Shown here: piece by piece, positions 62,803 through 64,000 of the stretch
How the letters are laid out: each line of letters begins with the position of its first letter
Position numbering within the stretch: the stretch's first letter is position 1
Source: Tenacibaculum skagerrakense
Lineage (GTDB): Bacteria; Bacteroidota; Bacteroidia; Flavobacteriales; Flavobacteriaceae
Assembly: GCF_004345825.1 (NCBI RefSeq)
Contig: NZ_SLXM01000003.1
Coordinates: 227,187-291,186 of the forward strand
Direction: 5' to 3'
DNA length: 64,000 nucleotides
The notes under the pieces: model-generated
Told to the model about the DNA's origin: nothing
The model's input: the letters and a program-made list of their open reading frames with translations, nothing else
Database searches by the model: none
Translations under genes and position numbers: made by a program

Positions 62803-64000
62803 TTTTCGGAAACTAAAGCGTCAATCATTCCATTAAAAACAAAGGCGTGAAAAGGTAACACTGCATACCAATACAATCTTCCCCAAATTCCTTTTGGCCT
62901 AAACACAGCTCTTTGAAATAATTGATTTTTAACTATCTTAAACTCTAACCAAGCTTCTCCTGGTAATTTCATTTCTGCAAAAAGCAATAATCTTTTTTCC
63001 TCTTTATCAGCGAGCAATACACGCCAAAAATCTAATGGATCTCCTGGCTCTAAATAAGAACTGTGGGTTCTTCCTCTACGTAATCCTACACCTCCAACTA
63101 GTTTATCCATATACCCACGAATTTTCCACAGCCAGGTGAAACTGTACCAACCATTTTCACCGCCAATTGACCAGATTTTATTGATAGTTACTTCTTCATT
63201 AACTATATTTCTAGATCTTACATCTTTAAAACAACCAAATTGCGGTATTTGAACATGTTTACTTAATTGATCTTTAAAAACACCGCTGCTGATAGCATCT
63301 TTCCAGCTAGAAATCACAGCATTTTGTTCAATTTTTTGAAAAGCTACGTCTACAGCTTCTGAGTATGTTATAGGAGTTACATTTAAAATCTCATTTATAT
63401 TACTAGGCTTAGCAATCACTTCAACCTTCATACTATCTACTAATGCTTTTGCCAAATTGAACGAAGTAGAGGTTACAAAATATAACCAGTATGAGGATAA
63501 TCTTGGCGTTAAAACGGGTAAGGTAAAAATGTATCGTTTTAAACCTCTAACTTTACCAAACTCTAAGAGCATTTGTTTGTACGTTAGAATTTCGGGACCA
63601 CAAATATCAAATGATTTATTGAATACTTTTTCATTTCCAAGTCCATTAACCAGAAAGCTTAACACATCTCTAATAGCTATTGGCTGTGTTTTAGTATTCA
63701 ACCATTTCGGAGTAATCATTACAGGAAGCTTTTCAACAATATCTCTAATGATTTCGAAAGATGCACTTCCACTTCCTACTATAATTCCAGCTCTAAATGT
63801 TGTTAACGAATATTTATTAGATGCTAATGTTTGCTCTACTTGTAAACGAGACTGTAAATGTTTTGATAATGAATTATCATTTACAATTCCGCTTAAATAA
63901 ATTACTTGTTTGCAATTGGTCTTTTCAACTAAAGTTTTAAAATTTGAAGCACATTTTCTTTCTAAATCTTCAAAATCCCCAGAATTTGTCGACATAGAAT
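62799..64000 (-). CDS. SDR/epimerase-like protein with C-terminal DUF2867 domain (partial)
   Basis: The gene enters from beyond the right edge. The visible 400 or so residues are the later part of an atypical SDR ([40 protein letters not shown]) followed by DUF2867 ([40 protein letters not shown]). The Rossmann N-terminus is missing, so the ATG at 63995 is internal: the preceding codon is Ser, matching the usual HSMSTN context. It heads the photolyase run here. Enzymatic activity is unknown. Confidence 0.85.
   Translation of the reverse strand, partial: SMSTNSGDFEDLERKCASNFKTLVEKTNCKQVIYLSGIVNDNSLSKHLQSRLQVEQTLASNKYSLTTFRAGIIVGSGSASFEIIRDIVEKLPVMITPKWLNTKTQPIAIRDVLSFLVNGLGNEKVFNKSFDICGPEILTYKQMLLEFGKVRGLKRYIFTLPVLTPRLSSYWLYFVTSTSFNLAKALVDSMKVEVIAKPSNINEILNVTPITYSEAVDVAFQKIEQNAVISSWKDAISSGVFKDQLSKHVQIPQFGCFKDVRSRNIVNEEVTINKIWSIGGENGWYSFTWLWKIRGYMDKLVGGVGLRRGRTHSSYLEPGDPLDFWRVLLADKEEKRLLLFAEMKLPGEAWLEFKIVKNQLFQRAVFRPKGIWGRLYWYAVLPFHAFVFNGMIDALVSEK

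Noticed and set aside
1..64000. CRISPR arrays, prophage, insertion sequences, tRNA or rRNA genes
   Set aside because: No regularly spaced repeats, phage or transposase genes, tRNA cloverleafs or rRNA segments were seen on reading both strands.

Overview
The window is one stretch of a low-GC chromosome from the Bacteroidota, almost certainly a marine member of the Flavobacteriaceae; I do not assign a genus. The evidence is the AT-rich composition, Bacteroidetes promoters (a TTG element and a TAnnTTTG element instead of sigma70 boxes), few Shine-Dalgarno sites, and flavobacterial gene sets: a homospermidine-type polyamine locus, a grasp-with-spasm peptide cluster, and a photolyase/cryptochrome cluster with DUF2256 and TIGR03643 genes. 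I saw no rRNA, tRNA, CRISPR, prophage or transposase.

Layout. 1-1400: rlmF and a rhodanese lipoprotein, diverging. 1700-8600 (+): a metal efflux operon with a His-rich protein, a TolC-like protein, a lipoprotein, a membrane-fusion lipoprotein and a heavy-metal RND pump, closed by a terminator. 8785-18250 (-): an AsmA-like protein, a DEAD-box helicase, a hypothetical protein, a class C beta-lactamase-fold hydrolase, a barrel-like protein and a TPR/AraC regulator. 18373-26221 (-): a long run of tightly packed genes from speA through speB, an RMD1-family gene, a deoxyhypusine-synthase homologue, two small genes, VOC, TerB, Usp and an unknown gene to corA. A structured-RNA candidate lies in front of speA. 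26639-28415 (-): a small MscS channel and two secreted proteins sharing a domain with one of the small genes of the speA-corA run. 28598-32124 (+): an ATP-grasp-like protein, an M14-type deacylase and an AraC regulator. 32140-33900: a 53-residue membrane protein, a secreted-protein pseudogene with an in-frame TGA, dps and a 63-residue protein. 33960-36524 (-): the grasp-with-spasm RiPP cluster. 36817-43000 (+): a molybdenum cofactor operon (xdhC, mocA, moeA, a TauE-like permease, moaD, moaE, moaCB, moaA). 43017-54204: metabolic, secreted and signalling genes, including a LytS/LytT pair with a Crp-type gene. 54453-56462 (+): a 7TM histidine kinase. 56476-64000 (-): a light and DNA-repair cluster with three photolyase/cryptochrome paralogues, one broken by a frameshift in an A7 run; its most upstream gene is cut by the window edge.

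How it fits together. The speA-speB-DHS set should convert arginine through agmatine and putrescine to homospermidine, the polyamine typical of Flavobacteriaceae, and it is packed together with stress genes. The RiPP cluster joins a graspetide-type ligase to a SPASM protein without a radical-SAM cysteine motif and a Ser/Thr/Asp-rich precursor; it is the most likely source of new chemistry. The least explained observations are the four-copy domain family around the polyamine locus, the structured RNA before speA, a 76-residue orphan inside the RiPP cluster, and AraC-like direct repeats 21 bp apart beside an AraC gene.
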